A stretch of DNA of 39,078 bases from Firmicutes bacterium M10-2 (GTDB lineage Bacteria > Bacillota_I > Bacilli_A > Erysipelotrichales > Erysipelotrichaceae): contig KE159701.1 in the NCBI GenBank assembly GCA_000403415.2, positions 55,382 to 94,459 on the forward strand. Reading direction: 5' to 3'. Shown in pieces: positions 15,937 to 23,774 of the stretch. A program made the position numbers and the translations under genes. The notes under the pieces were generated by a model, which worked only from the letters and a program-made list of their open reading frames with translations, did no database searches and was not told where the DNA came from. Within the stretch, counting starts at the first letter, position 1; the number at the start of each line of letters is the position of its first letter.

Positions 15937-16500
15937 ATGATTGCTTTAGTCATCACAGGCATGGTTTTGATTGGCGGAGTTAGTGTTGGAACTGTTATTT
16001 GGGCAAACGGTTCCAACAAGCAAGATAAGACAACAGAAACGAGAAAAGTAGATCATGAAAAAGTCGAAGAAGAATCAAAAGAGGAAGAACAGAAACCTGT
16101 AGAAAATCCAGACAACGACAATACAGGAAATGTTGCATCCGGAAATAATGGTGGAACAGGTTCTAACAGCAATTCCGGAAACACCGAATCAACGTCAAAT
16201 ACTGGAAGCAATACATCAAAGCCAAGTACAGGTGGCAATAGTAGCAGTCAAGGTTCTCAAAAGCCGAGTACACCAAGTCATACCCATAATTGGGTACAAC
16301 AATATACGACTGTGCATCATGCAGAAAAAGGACACAATGAACAATATATAGTAAAAGAAGCCTGGATAGAAAATGTACTAAATTATGGCTTGGAGGAGAG
16401 AATGATTTGCCATGGATGTGGTGGCGATATTACAGATATGACAGAAGATCAAAGAATAGAGCACGCAAAACAACATATGTTTAATGGGGGGATTACTTAA
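15937..16500 (+). CDS. Surface-exposed/secreted protein, N-terminal part, truncated at the element junction
   Basis: 187 aa. A hydrophobic N-terminal segment (residues 1-24) is a signal anchor. A charged spacer follows, then a long Asn/Gly/Ser/Thr-rich stalk (about 60-112), then a module with HTHNWVQQY, EKGHNEQYIVKEAW and a zinc-finger-like CHGCG...HAKQH. A better ATG with GGGAG upstream lies at 15924 but in another frame; removing one A from the A5 run at 15930-15934 would join it to this ORF as MEEKMIALVITG. The protein stops soon after its Cys/His module, where the accessory block begins, whereas the related ORF at 23383-23736 continues with a further domain. It is probably a wall-exposed protein, and possibly broken. 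Confidence 0.6.
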   Translation: MIALVITGMVLIGGVSVGTVIWANGSNKQDKTTETRKVDHEKVEEESKEEEQKPVENPDNDNTGNVASGNNGGTGSNSNSGNTESTSNTGSNTSKPSTGGNSSSQGSQKPSTPSHTHNWVQQYTTVHHAEKGHNEQYIVKEAWIENVLNYGLEERMICHGCGGDITDMTEDQRIEHAKQHMFNGGIT

Positions 16501-16584
16501 CTTAAAGATAGTATATACACAGCCTGCTGATACATTACAGATACCCCGTAGAAAACAAACTATACAGAATAGGAGTTTTTGCAT

Positions 16585-16942
16585 ATGAAATCATTATTTG
16601 AGGAATTGGGCGGCAAATACGAACGGCAAGGAGATTACTTAATGCCGTGCTTAACCGTATTCGCCGAAGAAGAACAGCCGATAGGCACATGGGGACAGTG
16701 GCGTCTGGATTATCTGAAGCAGTACCGCAGGGTTACATACACCAATCTTCTCACAAGCGGCAAACTCAACGCTTACCTTGCCGACATTGACAGGCAGGCG
16801 CAGGAACGTTTTGAACAGCTCATAGAGGGCATGAAACAACGGACGCCTAAAGGAAGAAAATGCCTTAGAATGGGTACAACGCCTTAATAACGTAAGGGCT
16901 TGTGCGAGGGAGATTGTGAACGAGGAAATTATTTACACATAA
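16585..16942 (+). pseudogene. tnpV: Frameshifted TnpV (transposon-encoded)
   Basis: The ORF starts MKSLFEELGGKYERQGDYLM and runs through TYTNLLTSGKLNAYLADIDRQAQERF, the pattern of TnpV proteins of Tn4451-like elements. After GMKQ the frame is lost: the next tail residues (ENALEWVQRLNNVRACAREI, then a stop at 16940-16942) are found in another frame. A small deletion of about 20-30 bases' worth of family sequence near 16830-16850 explains this. AGGAG lies 9 bases before the ATG. It marks the left part of the acquired block; no large serine recombinase is present. Confidence 0.78.
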
Positions 16943-17069
16943 GCAATTAGAAACGGCAGGGTGCAAACTTTGTCGTTTTTATGTGGATATGAAATTTTTA
17001 TAGGCTGGCTTTAGTTCGCTTAGCCGACTATAATAAAGAATACTTTTAGTTGATTTTGGGAGGTATCTT

Positions 17070-17258
17070 ATGTTCGATTACATGACAGTGCAGGAAACCG
17101 CAAAATTATGGGGGATATCCGAACGGCAAGTCCAGAAATTATGCAAGGCAAACCGTATTGAGGGCGTTATCCACCTAACCCGTGTATGGCTTATCCCACG
17201 GGACACAGAAAAACCAGCGGATATGCGTCGGAAAAATTACAAGGAGATGGAAAAATGA
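17070..17258 (+). CDS. Excisionase-like helix-turn-helix protein
   Basis: 62 aa, MerR/Xis-like winged HTH: YMTVQETAKLWGISERQVQKLCKANRIEG followed by a wing with VWLIPRDTEKP. Such proteins accompany Tn4451/ICE-type elements as DNA-binding or excision factors. GGGAGG lies upstream, and a TATAAT is seen at 17029-17034. Its stop codon overlaps the response regulator start (ATGA), so it is the first gene of the regulatory operon and may be translationally coupled to it. Confidence 0.82.
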   Translation: MFDYMTVQETAKLWGISERQVQKLCKANRIEGVIHLTRVWLIPRDTEKPADMRRKNYKEMEK

Positions 17259-17926
17259 TAGAAATCTATTATATTGAAGATGATGAAAATATTGCAACAG
17301 CTGTAAAAGCATATCTGAGCAAAAAAGGGTATGCCGTTTCTATATTCGGAACATTGGAAAGTGGAAAGAAGGCATTGCTACACCATATTCCAAGCATTGC
17401 ACTGATTGACTGGAATATGCCAGACGGCGGGGGAAACAGCTTTTGCAGATGGATACGCTCAAGATGGAAAGAATTGCCAGTCATTTTTCTGACTGTCCGA
17501 GATGACACTTGTGATATTATTTCTGGTTTTAGATATGGGGCAGATGATTATGTGACAAAACCTTTTGAATTAGAAGTTCTGTATTCCCGCATTCACGCAT
17601 TGCTACGCAGGTCAGGAAATGTGCAGAGCCAGTATCTTTCCTGCGGTTCTATTTCAATTGATAAAAACAAAACAGCAGTATTTTGCGGCGAAGAAGAAAT
17701 TACTGTCAGCCAAGCAGAATACCAACTATTGCAGCTTTTGATGGAAAATAAGGGAAAAACCGTCACAAGAGAACGGCTGCTGACTCAAATCTGGGATAAT
17801 AATGGGAATTATGTCAATGACAACACGTTGACCGTGGCAATGAAACGGCTTAGAGAAAAGCTCCATCATCCGTCCTGCTTAAAAACAATACGGAGTTTTG
17901 GCTACCGTATGGAGGATGAGATATGA
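17255..17926 (+). CDS. OmpR/PhoB-type response regulator
   Basis: 223 aa from the ATG at 17255 (AAGGAG upstream); a longer in-frame start at 17186 lies inside the HTH gene. The receiver domain is residues 1-115, with the acidic pair near residues 9-10, phospho-acceptor D52 (LIDWNMPDG), T in FLTVRD and K in VTKPFE. The winged-helix DNA-binding domain spans about 128-223 (TVSQAEYQLLQLLMENKGKTVTRERLL, RLREKL, FGYRMEDEI). It is a BceR/VanR-like regulator, coupled by overlaps to the HTH gene and the kinase, and probably controls the ABC transporter downstream. Confidence 0.93.
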   Translation: MIEIYYIEDDENIATAVKAYLSKKGYAVSIFGTLESGKKALLHHIPSIALIDWNMPDGGGNSFCRWIRSRWKELPVIFLTVRDDTCDIISGFRYGADDYVTKPFELEVLYSRIHALLRRSGNVQSQYLSCGSISIDKNKTAVFCGEEEITVSQAEYQLLQLLMENKGKTVTRERLLTQIWDNNGNYVNDNTLTVAMKRLREKLHHPSCLKTIRSFGYRMEDEI

Positions 17927-19149
17927 GCAAAAAATCAAATATAAAAATAACGGTTCTGTTTGTGTTGTCGGTCAGTCTTATTGTAGCGGCAATGACTACA
18001 TACCTTCTTACCCTTTACTATCGCCATGTGTGTTTTCATATATTGGGAGGATTTTGTGAAAGTATGATTGAAAATAATCCAGATTCCCAACAGGCTGTTT
18101 TGGAATTATTGAAAACAAACGACTTCCATGTGACAGGCGAAAATATATTATCAAACTTTGGTTATTATCCATCGAATTTAGGGATTACGGACACGATAGC
18201 CCTTTGGATTGCCGTTTTAGCTTTTTTTGTGGGCGGCATATTATTCCTTTTCACTTTCTGTTATTGGCATAGAAAATCATATGCCCGTATCCAAACTTTG
18301 ACGGGATATTTGGAAAAAATAAATACAGGCGTTCAAGGATTGGTTTTGGAATCTTCAGATGATGAATTTTCAAAACTGCAAGATGAAATATATAAAACAG
18401 TAACGGAACTTTACCAGACAAGGGAGGAAGCCTTAACAGCACGAAACAATTTTGCAGAAAATCTTTCTAATATTGCCCATCAGCTTAAAACACCGATTAC
18501 GTCTATTTCCTTAACTGTCCAGATGGCGAAAGAACATTTGGGCGATATTCGTACCGCAGAAACGCCACAAGGGCATACCTCTATGGCATGTAAAATGCAC
18601 GCCAATATCAAGGATATAGGGCGGCAGCTAAACAGGCTCATGCATTTAGAAGAAGCGTTATTGTTATTGTCCCGCATTGATGCGGGAACGCTTGCATTTG
18701 ACAGGAAACCAACAGATGTTTTTACAATTCTTTCTCTGGCATCGGACAATTTATATGAACTTTTCATGCAAAAGGGCGTTCTGATTGATATTCCAGAAAT
18801 GGGTGAGATGAATATCAATGTGGATTTAAACTGGACGATGGAAGCGGTCATGAATTTGATGAAAAATTGTATGGAAGCAACAGAAACAGGCACTTCTGTT
18901 TATTGTTCCTATGAAAAAAATCCTCTTTATGTACAGATACGGATATGGGACGAGGGGAAGGGATTTACAAAAGAGGACTTGCCACATTTGTTTGAGCGGT
19001 TCTATCGTGGGGAAAAAACTGAAAATACTGGAATCGGAATAGGACTTTCACTTTCGAAAGCAATTATAGAATTGCAGAACGGAATTATCCGTGCATTCAA
19101 TCTTCCGAATGGCGGGGCTTGTTTTGAAGTTCGTTTTTATGTTTCGTGA
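17923..19149 (+). CDS. Sensor histidine kinase
   Basis: 408 aa. Two transmembrane segments (about residues 8-30 and 90-113) bracket a short extracellular loop of about 60 residues. A HAMP-like linker follows, then the DHp helix with phospho-acceptor H186 (NIAHQLKTPI), and a HATPase domain with the N box MEAVMNLMKNCMEA, DEGKGF and GIGIGLSLSK. Between the DHp helices is an unusual stretch (about residues 211-228, TAETPQGHTSMACK...) encoded by a copy of a short DNA repeat also found between genes at 19564-19600. The 4-bp overlap with the regulator shows one operon. The likely signal is an antimicrobial peptide or an element-specific cue; this is inferred. Confidence 0.92.
   Translation: MSKKSNIKITVLFVLSVSLIVAAMTTYLLTLYYRHVCFHILGGFCESMIENNPDSQQAVLELLKTNDFHVTGENILSNFGYYPSNLGITDTIALWIAVLAFFVGGILFLFTFCYWHRKSYARIQTLTGYLEKINTGVQGLVLESSDDEFSKLQDEIYKTVTELYQTREEALTARNNFAENLSNIAHQLKTPITSISLTVQMAKEHLGDIRTAETPQGHTSMACKMHANIKDIGRQLNRLMHLEEALLLLSRIDAGTLAFDRKPTDVFTILSLASDNLYELFMQKGVLIDIPEMGEMNINVDLNWTMEAVMNLMKNCMEATETGTSVYCSYEKNPLYVQIRIWDEGKGFTKEDLPHLFERFYRGEKTENTGIGIGLSLSKAIIELQNGIIRAFNLPNGGACFEVRFYVS
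18565..18603 (+). repeat. Short structured repeat, copy A, inside the histidine kinase gene
   Basis: 39 bp sharing CCACAAGGG-ATACCTCTATGGC-TG...CACGCC with 19564-19600. It retains the pairing potential of GGCATG with CACGCC. It lies in frame within the kinase and adds residues between the DHp helices. Confidence 0.55.
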
Positions 19150-19266
19150 AAATAATGCGAAGTACATAAAATGATGGTATGTTTTGGGCGTAGTCACTGA
19201 GATGTCACTTTCATTTGTTATAATAAATTGACCCTCGCGGCATTCGTCAAATAACCATGTAAACAT

Positions 19267-19292
19267 AAATAACCATGTAAACATGGCTATTT
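19267..19292. repeat. Left 26-bp direct repeat flanking MITE copy 1
   Basis: Identical to 19484-19509. It is itself an inverted repeat with 12-base arms AAATAACCATGT / ACATGGCTATTT (one mismatch) and a 2-base centre. A partial 18-bp tandem copy of its left part precedes it at 19249-19266. Confidence 0.9.
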
Positions 19293-19483
19293 CAGAGTGT
19301 TGACAAACTACCTATTTTGAAAAAATTAAATTTCAATAAAATAAAAGTGGGTAAAAAGGTCTAAAAAAAGAGTAATATTAGGTACTTAAATACCTCAAAT
19401 TGCTCTTTTTTTATTCATTTGTGGGAGAAAAATAAAAAGCTGTGACAAAGCCGATTTGAAAAATCGACTTTGTCAACAGCCTG
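19293..19483 (+). mobile_element. 191-bp MITE-like element, copy 1
   Basis: Identical over all 191 bases to the reverse complement of 37460-37650. The ends are imperfect terminal inverted repeats of about 17 bp: CAGAGTGTTGACAAACT at the left and CAGGCTGTTGACAAAGT read inward from the right. The inside holds no ORF. It has an A/T-flanked hairpin (about 19363-19413; arms AAAAAAAGAG / CTCTTTTTTT extended to GGTA/TACC) that should act as a bidirectional terminator, and a subterminal hairpin GACAAAG-CGATTT / AAATCG-CTTTGTC near the right end. It is flanked by 26-bp direct repeats. It lies between the kinase gene and the ABC transporter genes and could uncouple them. Confidence 0.9.
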
Positions 19484-19509
19484 AAATAACCATGTAAACA
19501 TGGCTATTT
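19484..19509. repeat. Right 26-bp direct repeat flanking MITE copy 1
   Basis: Exact copy of 19267-19292. The flanking bases outside differ, which fixes the repeat at 26 bp. Confidence 0.9.
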
Positions 19510-19563
19510 TCCTCATTGCTCGCAGGAATAATAGAAAGATTTATATCAAGGTATAGAAAAATA

Positions 19564-19600
19564 CCACAAGGGTATACCTCTATGGCGTGAGGGACACGCC
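19564..19600 (+). repeat. Short structured repeat, copy B, upstream of the ABC transporter
   Basis: 37 bp matching copy A (18565-18603). It ends in a perfect hairpin GGCGTG-AGGGA-CACGCC and is preceded by GGTAT...ATACC. It lies in the leader of the ABC transporter genes, after MITE copy 1. Confidence 0.55.
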
Positions 19601-19638
19601 AGTAATAAGGAAATAACAAACAGGGGGGATTTGACAAC

Positions 19639-20319
19639 ATGAAAATACTAAGATGTAATGGTATTGAAAAAGTATTCGGGAAAGGCGGTAATCAGGTTAC
19701 TGCTTTAAATGGAATCAGCCTATCTATTGAAAAAGGTGAATTTGTCGCAATTATTGGGGCATCTGGCTCTGGAAAATCAACGCTCCTGCATATTTTGGGC
19801 AGCGTAGACAAGCCGACAAAAGGTACTGTAACAATAGACGGTGTTGACCTTGGCGGGCTAAATGCTACGGATGCCGCAATTTTCAGAAGAAGAAAGGTTG
19901 GATTGGTTTACCAGTTTTATAATCTGATTCCCACTCTTACAGTAGAGAAAAATATCCTTATGCCTATGCTGCTTGACAAAAGAAAGCCAGATTTGGATTA
20001 CTTTAAAATGATTGTAAAGACATTGGGGATAGAGGATAAACTGGAAAGCCTGCCGAGCCAGTTATCTGGGGGACAGCAGCAGCGTGTCGCAATCGCAAGG
20101 TCTTTGATTTACCGCCCTGCCATCCTTTTTGCTGATGAGCCGACGGGAAACCTTGACCAAAAAAATTCCAAGGAAATAATTGACCTCTTAAAGCTGTCAA
20201 ACCGAAATTTAAAACAGACGATACTCCTTATTACCCATGACGAAAAAATTGCATTGGAAGCTGACCGAATTGTGACCATCGAAGACGGACAAATTGTCAG
20301 CGACCAGAAGCGGAGGTGA
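19639..20319 (+). CDS. ABC transporter ATP-binding protein (MacB/Bce type)
   Basis: 226 aa. Walker A GASGSGKST (about 41-49), Q-loop YQFYNLIPTLTVEKN, signature LSGGQQQRVAIARSL, Walker B ILFADEPTGNLD and H-loop LLITHDE are all present. The sequence is typical of the LolD/MacB/BceA group that works with FtsX-like permeases. GGGGGG is the ribosome site. Its stop overlaps the ribosome site of the permease gene. Together they probably remove or sense antimicrobial peptides under the upstream two-component system. Confidence 0.93.
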   Translation: MKILRCNGIEKVFGKGGNQVTALNGISLSIEKGEFVAIIGASGSGKSTLLHILGSVDKPTKGTVTIDGVDLGGLNATDAAIFRRRKVGLVYQFYNLIPTLTVEKNILMPMLLDKRKPDLDYFKMIVKTLGIEDKLESLPSQLSGGQQQRVAIARSLIYRPAILFADEPTGNLDQKNSKEIIDLLKLSNRNLKQTILLITHDEKIALEADRIVTIEDGQIVSDQKRR

Positions 20320-20324
20320 GCTGC

Positions 20325-22514
20325 ATGTGGAAGGACTACTCCAAAAGCTATATTAAAAATAACCGTGCATCCAGCGTTTCAATTATGGCGGCTGTTCTTG
20401 TTGCCACCATGTTTTTGTCGCTGTTGTGCAGCATAGCTTACAATTTTTGGGCGTATGATGTGGAACAAACCATATTGGAGGAGGGTGACTGGCAGGGGCG
20501 TATTGTTTGTGAATCATTAAGTTCTGATGATTTATCTATGATATGTCAATTTGCGAATGTGGAAAAAGCTGTCATTAACGAAGAATTATCCCAAAAAGGA
20601 AAAGTAGTGGCGGATGTTTATTTTAAGAATGCCAGAACGATTTATTCTGATATGCCACTAATTGCAGCACAGCTTGAGTTAAATAAAGATTCCATCCATT
20701 ACAACTCATTGCTCCTGTCCCGCTATTTTATACACGACCCAGAGGATGCAACGCCGCCAATGCTTTTGACACTGTATGTTGTGATACTGATTATTGTGGC
20801 AGTATCGTTAATCTTAATTATCCGAGGCTCTTTTGAATTATCCATGAATGCCAGAATCCATCAATTTGGTATATTTTCGAGTATCGGGGCTACACCAAGG
20901 CAGATTAGGACCTGTCTGTTGCAGGAAGCGATGGCTTTAAGCATACTGCCAATGCTAATCGGAAGTATATCGGGGATTTTAATAAGCTATGGTGTTATAA
21001 AAGCGGTCAATTTTTTTGCTTCAGATGTATCTGGACGCCACGAAGCTGTTTTTCAGTATCATCTGTCTATATTTGCGGCTACGGTTTTCATTTCGTTCTT
21101 AACCGTAATTTTTTCTGCATGGATTCCCGCAAGAAAACTGAGCAGGATGACGCCACTTGAAGCAATCAGAAATACAAGCGGTTTATTGTTAAAGAAAAAG
21201 AAACACTCCCGGTTTTTATCTTGCATTTTTGGCATGAAAGGGGAACTTGCAGGGAACGCATTAAAAGCCCAAAAGAAACATTTACGGATATCCACATTAT
21301 CATTATTGCTGTCTTTTCTGGGCTTTTCTATTATGATTTGCTTTACTACTCTTGCAGATATCAGTACCAGATATACTTATTTTGAACGGTATGAGGATGT
21401 ATGGGATATTATGATAACCTTAAAGGACACGAAAATATCGGATTTCAACTTAACAGATGATTTGCAGGATATTTCGGGAATAAAAGATGCCACAGTATAT
21501 CAAAAGGCGGAAGCAATGACGTTTCTGCCAGAGGGATTACAGAGCGATGAACTGTCATCGCTTGGCGGGTTTGAATCAGTTTCGGGAACGCCGAATGAAG
21601 ATGGACATTTTCAAGTATCTGCACCGATTGTTGTTTTGGATGACAGGAGCTTTTTAAACTTCTGTTCACAGATTGGGATTACGCCAAGCCTTGACGGCGC
21701 AATCGTATTAAATCAGATTTGGGATAGTGTAAACAGCAATTTCCGCTACAAAGAATATGTTCCATTTGTAAGGGAGGATAATCAGAAAACAACGCTTTAT
21801 AAAAATGATAAAACCGTAGAAATTCCTGTTTTATCCTATACACAGAAATCCCCTGCATTGAGGGAAGAATATGATAATTATGCCTTTGTACATTTTATCC
21901 CGCTTTCTATGTGGAATAAAACTTTGGGAGAGGTATGTGAAGCGGAATCCGACAGCTATATCCGTATTTTTTCAAACGGAACCGCAAATCTTACAGATTT
22001 AAACACTTTGGAACAGGAAATCGTGCGGCTTGTATCGGGAAAGTATGAAATTGAAAGTGAAAACCGAGTACAGGAAAGATTGTCTAATGACAGTTTAATC
22101 CAAGGCATGGTAATGATTTTGGGAGCTTTTTGTGTATTGCTTGCCATTATTGGAATTGCGAATGTCTTTTCAAATACATTAGGGTTTCTCCGTCAAAGGA
22201 AGCGGGAATTCGCCCAATATATGTCCATTGGCTTGACGCCGCAGGAAATGAGGAAAATGTTCTTTATTGAAGCGTTTGTGATTGCAGGGAAACCGCTTTT
22301 GATTACATTGCCGCTTACCGTACTGTTTGTGCAATTCGCCGTAACAGCAAGTTATTTAGACCCGATGGTATTTTGGTCGGAAGCCCCGATTCTGCCTATT
22401 TTGATATTTGCGGCTGCGATAGTATTGTTTGTTGCGCTTGCTTATTATATTGGCGGAAAGCGTCTTTTGCAGTGTGACTTGAATGAAACATTGCGGAACG
22501 ATGCGTTAATTTAG
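20325..22514 (+). CDS. FtsX-like ABC transporter permease
   Basis: 729 aa from the ATG at 20325 (GGAGG 8 bases upstream). One transmembrane segment lies at about residues 18-38, then an extracellular part, a three-helix FtsX core (about 145-260, with RIHQFGIFSSIGATPRQIR), a second N-terminal-type helix (about 325-345), a large extracellular domain (about 350-585), and the final FtsX core (about 590-720, with RKREFAQYMSIGLTPQEMRKMF). The paired FtsX repeats match permeases of the MacB/Bce superfamily. The size of the extracellular domain suggests peptide sensing or detoxification; the substrate is not identifiable by eye. Confidence 0.9.
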   Translation: MWKDYSKSYIKNNRASSVSIMAAVLVATMFLSLLCSIAYNFWAYDVEQTILEEGDWQGRIVCESLSSDDLSMICQFANVEKAVINEELSQKGKVVADVYFKNARTIYSDMPLIAAQLELNKDSIHYNSLLLSRYFIHDPEDATPPMLLTLYVVILIIVAVSLILIIRGSFELSMNARIHQFGIFSSIGATPRQIRTCLLQEAMALSILPMLIGSISGILISYGVIKAVNFFASDVSGRHEAVFQYHLSIFAATVFISFLTVIFSAWIPARKLSRMTPLEAIRNTSGLLLKKKKHSRFLSCIFGMKGELAGNALKAQKKHLRISTLSLLLSFLGFSIMICFTTLADISTRYTYFERYEDVWDIMITLKDTKISDFNLTDDLQDISGIKDATVYQKAEAMTFLPEGLQSDELSSLGGFESVSGTPNEDGHFQVSAPIVVLDDRSFLNFCSQIGITPSLDGAIVLNQIWDSVNSNFRYKEYVPFVREDNQKTTLYKNDKTVEIPVLSYTQKSPALREEYDNYAFVHFIPLSMWNKTLGEVCEAESDSYIRIFSNGTANLTDLNTLEQEIVRLVSGKYEIESENRVQERLSNDSLIQGMVMILGAFCVLLAIIGIANVFSNTLGFLRQRKREFAQYMSIGLTPQEMRKMFFIEAFVIAGKPLLITLPLTVLFVQFAVTASYLDPMVFWSEAPILPILIFAAAIVLFVALAYYIGGKRLLQCDLNETLRNDALI

Positions 22515-22541
22515 CGGATAAAGTTTCGGAAAGGTTTGATT

Positions 22542-22715
22542 ATGAAACAGACAGAATGGGTATTGTGTTCTGTTTGCGGCAATAAAACCCGCAATAAAAT
22601 TAGGGAGGATACTGTCCTGATAAATTATCCTCTCTATTGCTCGAAATGCAGGTAGGGAACATTGATTGAAGCAAAAAAGTTACAAGTAACAGTCATCACA
22701 GAGCCAGACGCATAA
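22542..22715 (+). pseudogene. Cysteine-rich KTR protein with a premature stop
   Basis: The reading MKQTEWVLCSVCGNKTRNKI, REDTVLINYPLYCSKCR, stop (TAG 22653-22655), GTLIEAKKLQVTVITEPDA, stop (22713-22715) matches the small cysteine-rich KTR proteins of conjugative and mobilizable elements. Two CxxC pairs suggest zinc binding. The TAG falls where family members have Gln or Lys, so a point mutation truncates the protein to 37 aa; the zinc half would still be made. It follows the permease gene by 27 bp and points to ICE/transposon origin. Confidence 0.7.
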
Positions 22716-22719
22716 GACG

Positions 22720-22770
22720 CAGAGCCGATGAACAGGTGAGCAATCACCGTTTGTTGGCTCTGTTTTGTTT
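22720..22770 (+). terminator. Terminator after the KTR gene
   Basis: Long stem with arms CAGAGCC...GGTGA and TCACC...GGCTCTG (22720-22739 and 22744-22762), then TTTTGTTT. Confidence 0.65.
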
Positions 22771-22789
22771 CATAAGAATTTAAGGCGGA

Positions 22790-22822
22790 GCCCACCATAT
22801 AAAAAAACGGCGTGTGGTGGGC
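22790..22822. repeat. Perfect 8-bp inverted repeat in the accessory block
   Basis: GCCCACCA (22790-22797) and TGGTGGGC (22815-22822) around a 17-base A-rich loop, followed by GGGC-N11-GCCC (22819-22837). The arrangement could belong to a transfer origin of the degraded element, but no nick site was recognised. Confidence 0.35.
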
Positions 22823-22856
22823 GGTATTGCTATGCCCAAAAGACTTAACAGACACT

Positions 22857-22893
22857 CTCCAGACCTGTTTTAGAGTTTGGAGGGATTTTTTTT
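22857..22893 (+). terminator. Intrinsic terminator in the accessory block
   Basis: Arms CTCCAGAC / GTTTGGAG (one G-T pair), a 10-base loop and T8. The rest of 22894-23055 shows no gene. Confidence 0.65.
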
Positions 22894-23055
22894 GTTCTTT
22901 TTTCGGGCAGTTACCCATCTGCTCATGCAACACAGAGTTTATCCATACATAGCATATCGGGGAATGGCTGTAAGCCAATTAAAAAATCCCTGCTTATGCA
23001 ACGCTGCTTCTTACCATGAAAACAGAAGTAGAATCTCCAATTAACAGAATTAGTA

Positions 23056-23155
23056 TCACTTACCTTTGCGGTTTTTCTTTTGTCGTTTTTTATCAGAACG
23101 TGCCGCAGGGCTGTTTTTGCTGTTGTCTGCCGTTCGCTGCCTATCTAATCTGGAC
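23056..23155 (-). pseudogene. Possible 3' remnant of an element gene
   Basis: On the minus strand an open stretch ends ...RLDRQRTADNSKNSPAARSD then a very Lys/Arg-rich tail and TGA at 23056-23058. It looks like the basic C-terminus of a mobilization or conjugation protein, cut off upstream near 23150. No ribosome site or domain is visible; this is a weak call. Confidence 0.25.
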
Positions 23156-23193
23156 TATTACATTTCAAAAATTTCAGATTTGAGGAAAAAAGA

Positions 23194-23382
23194 ATGGCAT
23201 ACAACAACGGACGAGAGAACAGGAAATGGCTTATCTGGAAAGAAGCCGAGGAAAAAATATTGCGGGAACATGGCGTTAATGAAACCACCATTGAACAAAT
23301 CCGTATTGATGACAGGGCAGACTTCAATTCCAACAGGTGGTTTTACCATTGAACAAGCGACTTCGGCGAATACCTTGATGGG
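23194..23382 (+). pseudogene. Truncated sigma-70-like/element ORF fused to a surface-protein tail
   Basis: The reading MAYNNGRENRKWLIWKEAEE, EKILREHGVNETTIEQIRID, then DRADFNSNRWFYH, stop (TGA 23350-23352), TSDFGEYLDGM resembles the start of the small sigma-factor-like proteins of Firmicute ICEs. The TGA falls where Trp (TGG) would fit. The same frame then continues without interruption into the surface-protein module at 23383-23736, so the element gene is cut off near 23390 and joined in frame to foreign sequence. GAGGAAAAAAG precedes the ATG. Confidence 0.55.
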
Positions 23383-23736
23383 ATGGCAGAATACGAAGCA
23401 GTTTCTCATCCAGAAAAAGGACACAATGAACAGTATGTTATAAAGGAAGCATGGACGGAAAGTGCGCCGATTTATGAAATGGATGAAAGAGATATTTGTA
23501 GTGCTTGCGGTGCTAATATTACAGATTTAGGTCAAACTGGAATTAGTCAGCATATGAAGAATCATATGCTTGCTGGTGAAAATGGTGGTTATCATAGTCA
23601 GTGGATTCAAATTCAAACAGGAACAGAAACAATCGAACATCCAGCAGAATACGGAACTCGCTATGTAGTCGATCAAGCAGCCTATGATGAACAAGTACCG
23701 GCAGGATATAAGTGTTCGTGTGGAGCAGCCAAGTAA
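23383..23736 (+). CDS. C-terminal fragment of a repeat-containing surface protein
   Basis: 117 aa. It starts in the module shared with 15937-16500 (EKGHNEQYVIKEAW; zinc-finger-like CSACGANI...HMKNH) and continues with a second module (HPAEYGTRYVVDQAAYDEQV, then YKCSCGAAK). That second module is also the C-terminus of the following gene. It has no signal peptide and no clear ribosome site, so it is probably not secreted or even made in this form. It lies at the right border of the acquired block and is the tail of a protein whose front part has been replaced by element DNA. Confidence 0.55.
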   Translation: MAEYEAVSHPEKGHNEQYVIKEAWTESAPIYEMDERDICSACGANITDLGQTGISQHMKNHMLAGENGGYHSQWIQIQTGTETIEHPAEYGTRYVVDQAAYDEQVPAGYKCSCGAAK

Positions 23737-23774
23737 AAGACAGAAATAAGAGAACAAAGAAAAGGGAGAAAACA

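Noticed and set aside
16053-16238. Minus-strand hydrophobic open frame opposite the Asn/Gly/Ser stalk
   Set aside because: It is a complement of the low-complexity repeat coding region, with no ribosome site.
19249-19509. Three occurrences of a similar repeat, considered as a CRISPR-like array
   Set aside because: The units are explained as a target duplication around the MITE plus one partial copy; the spacings are 0 and 191 bp and no cas genes are present.
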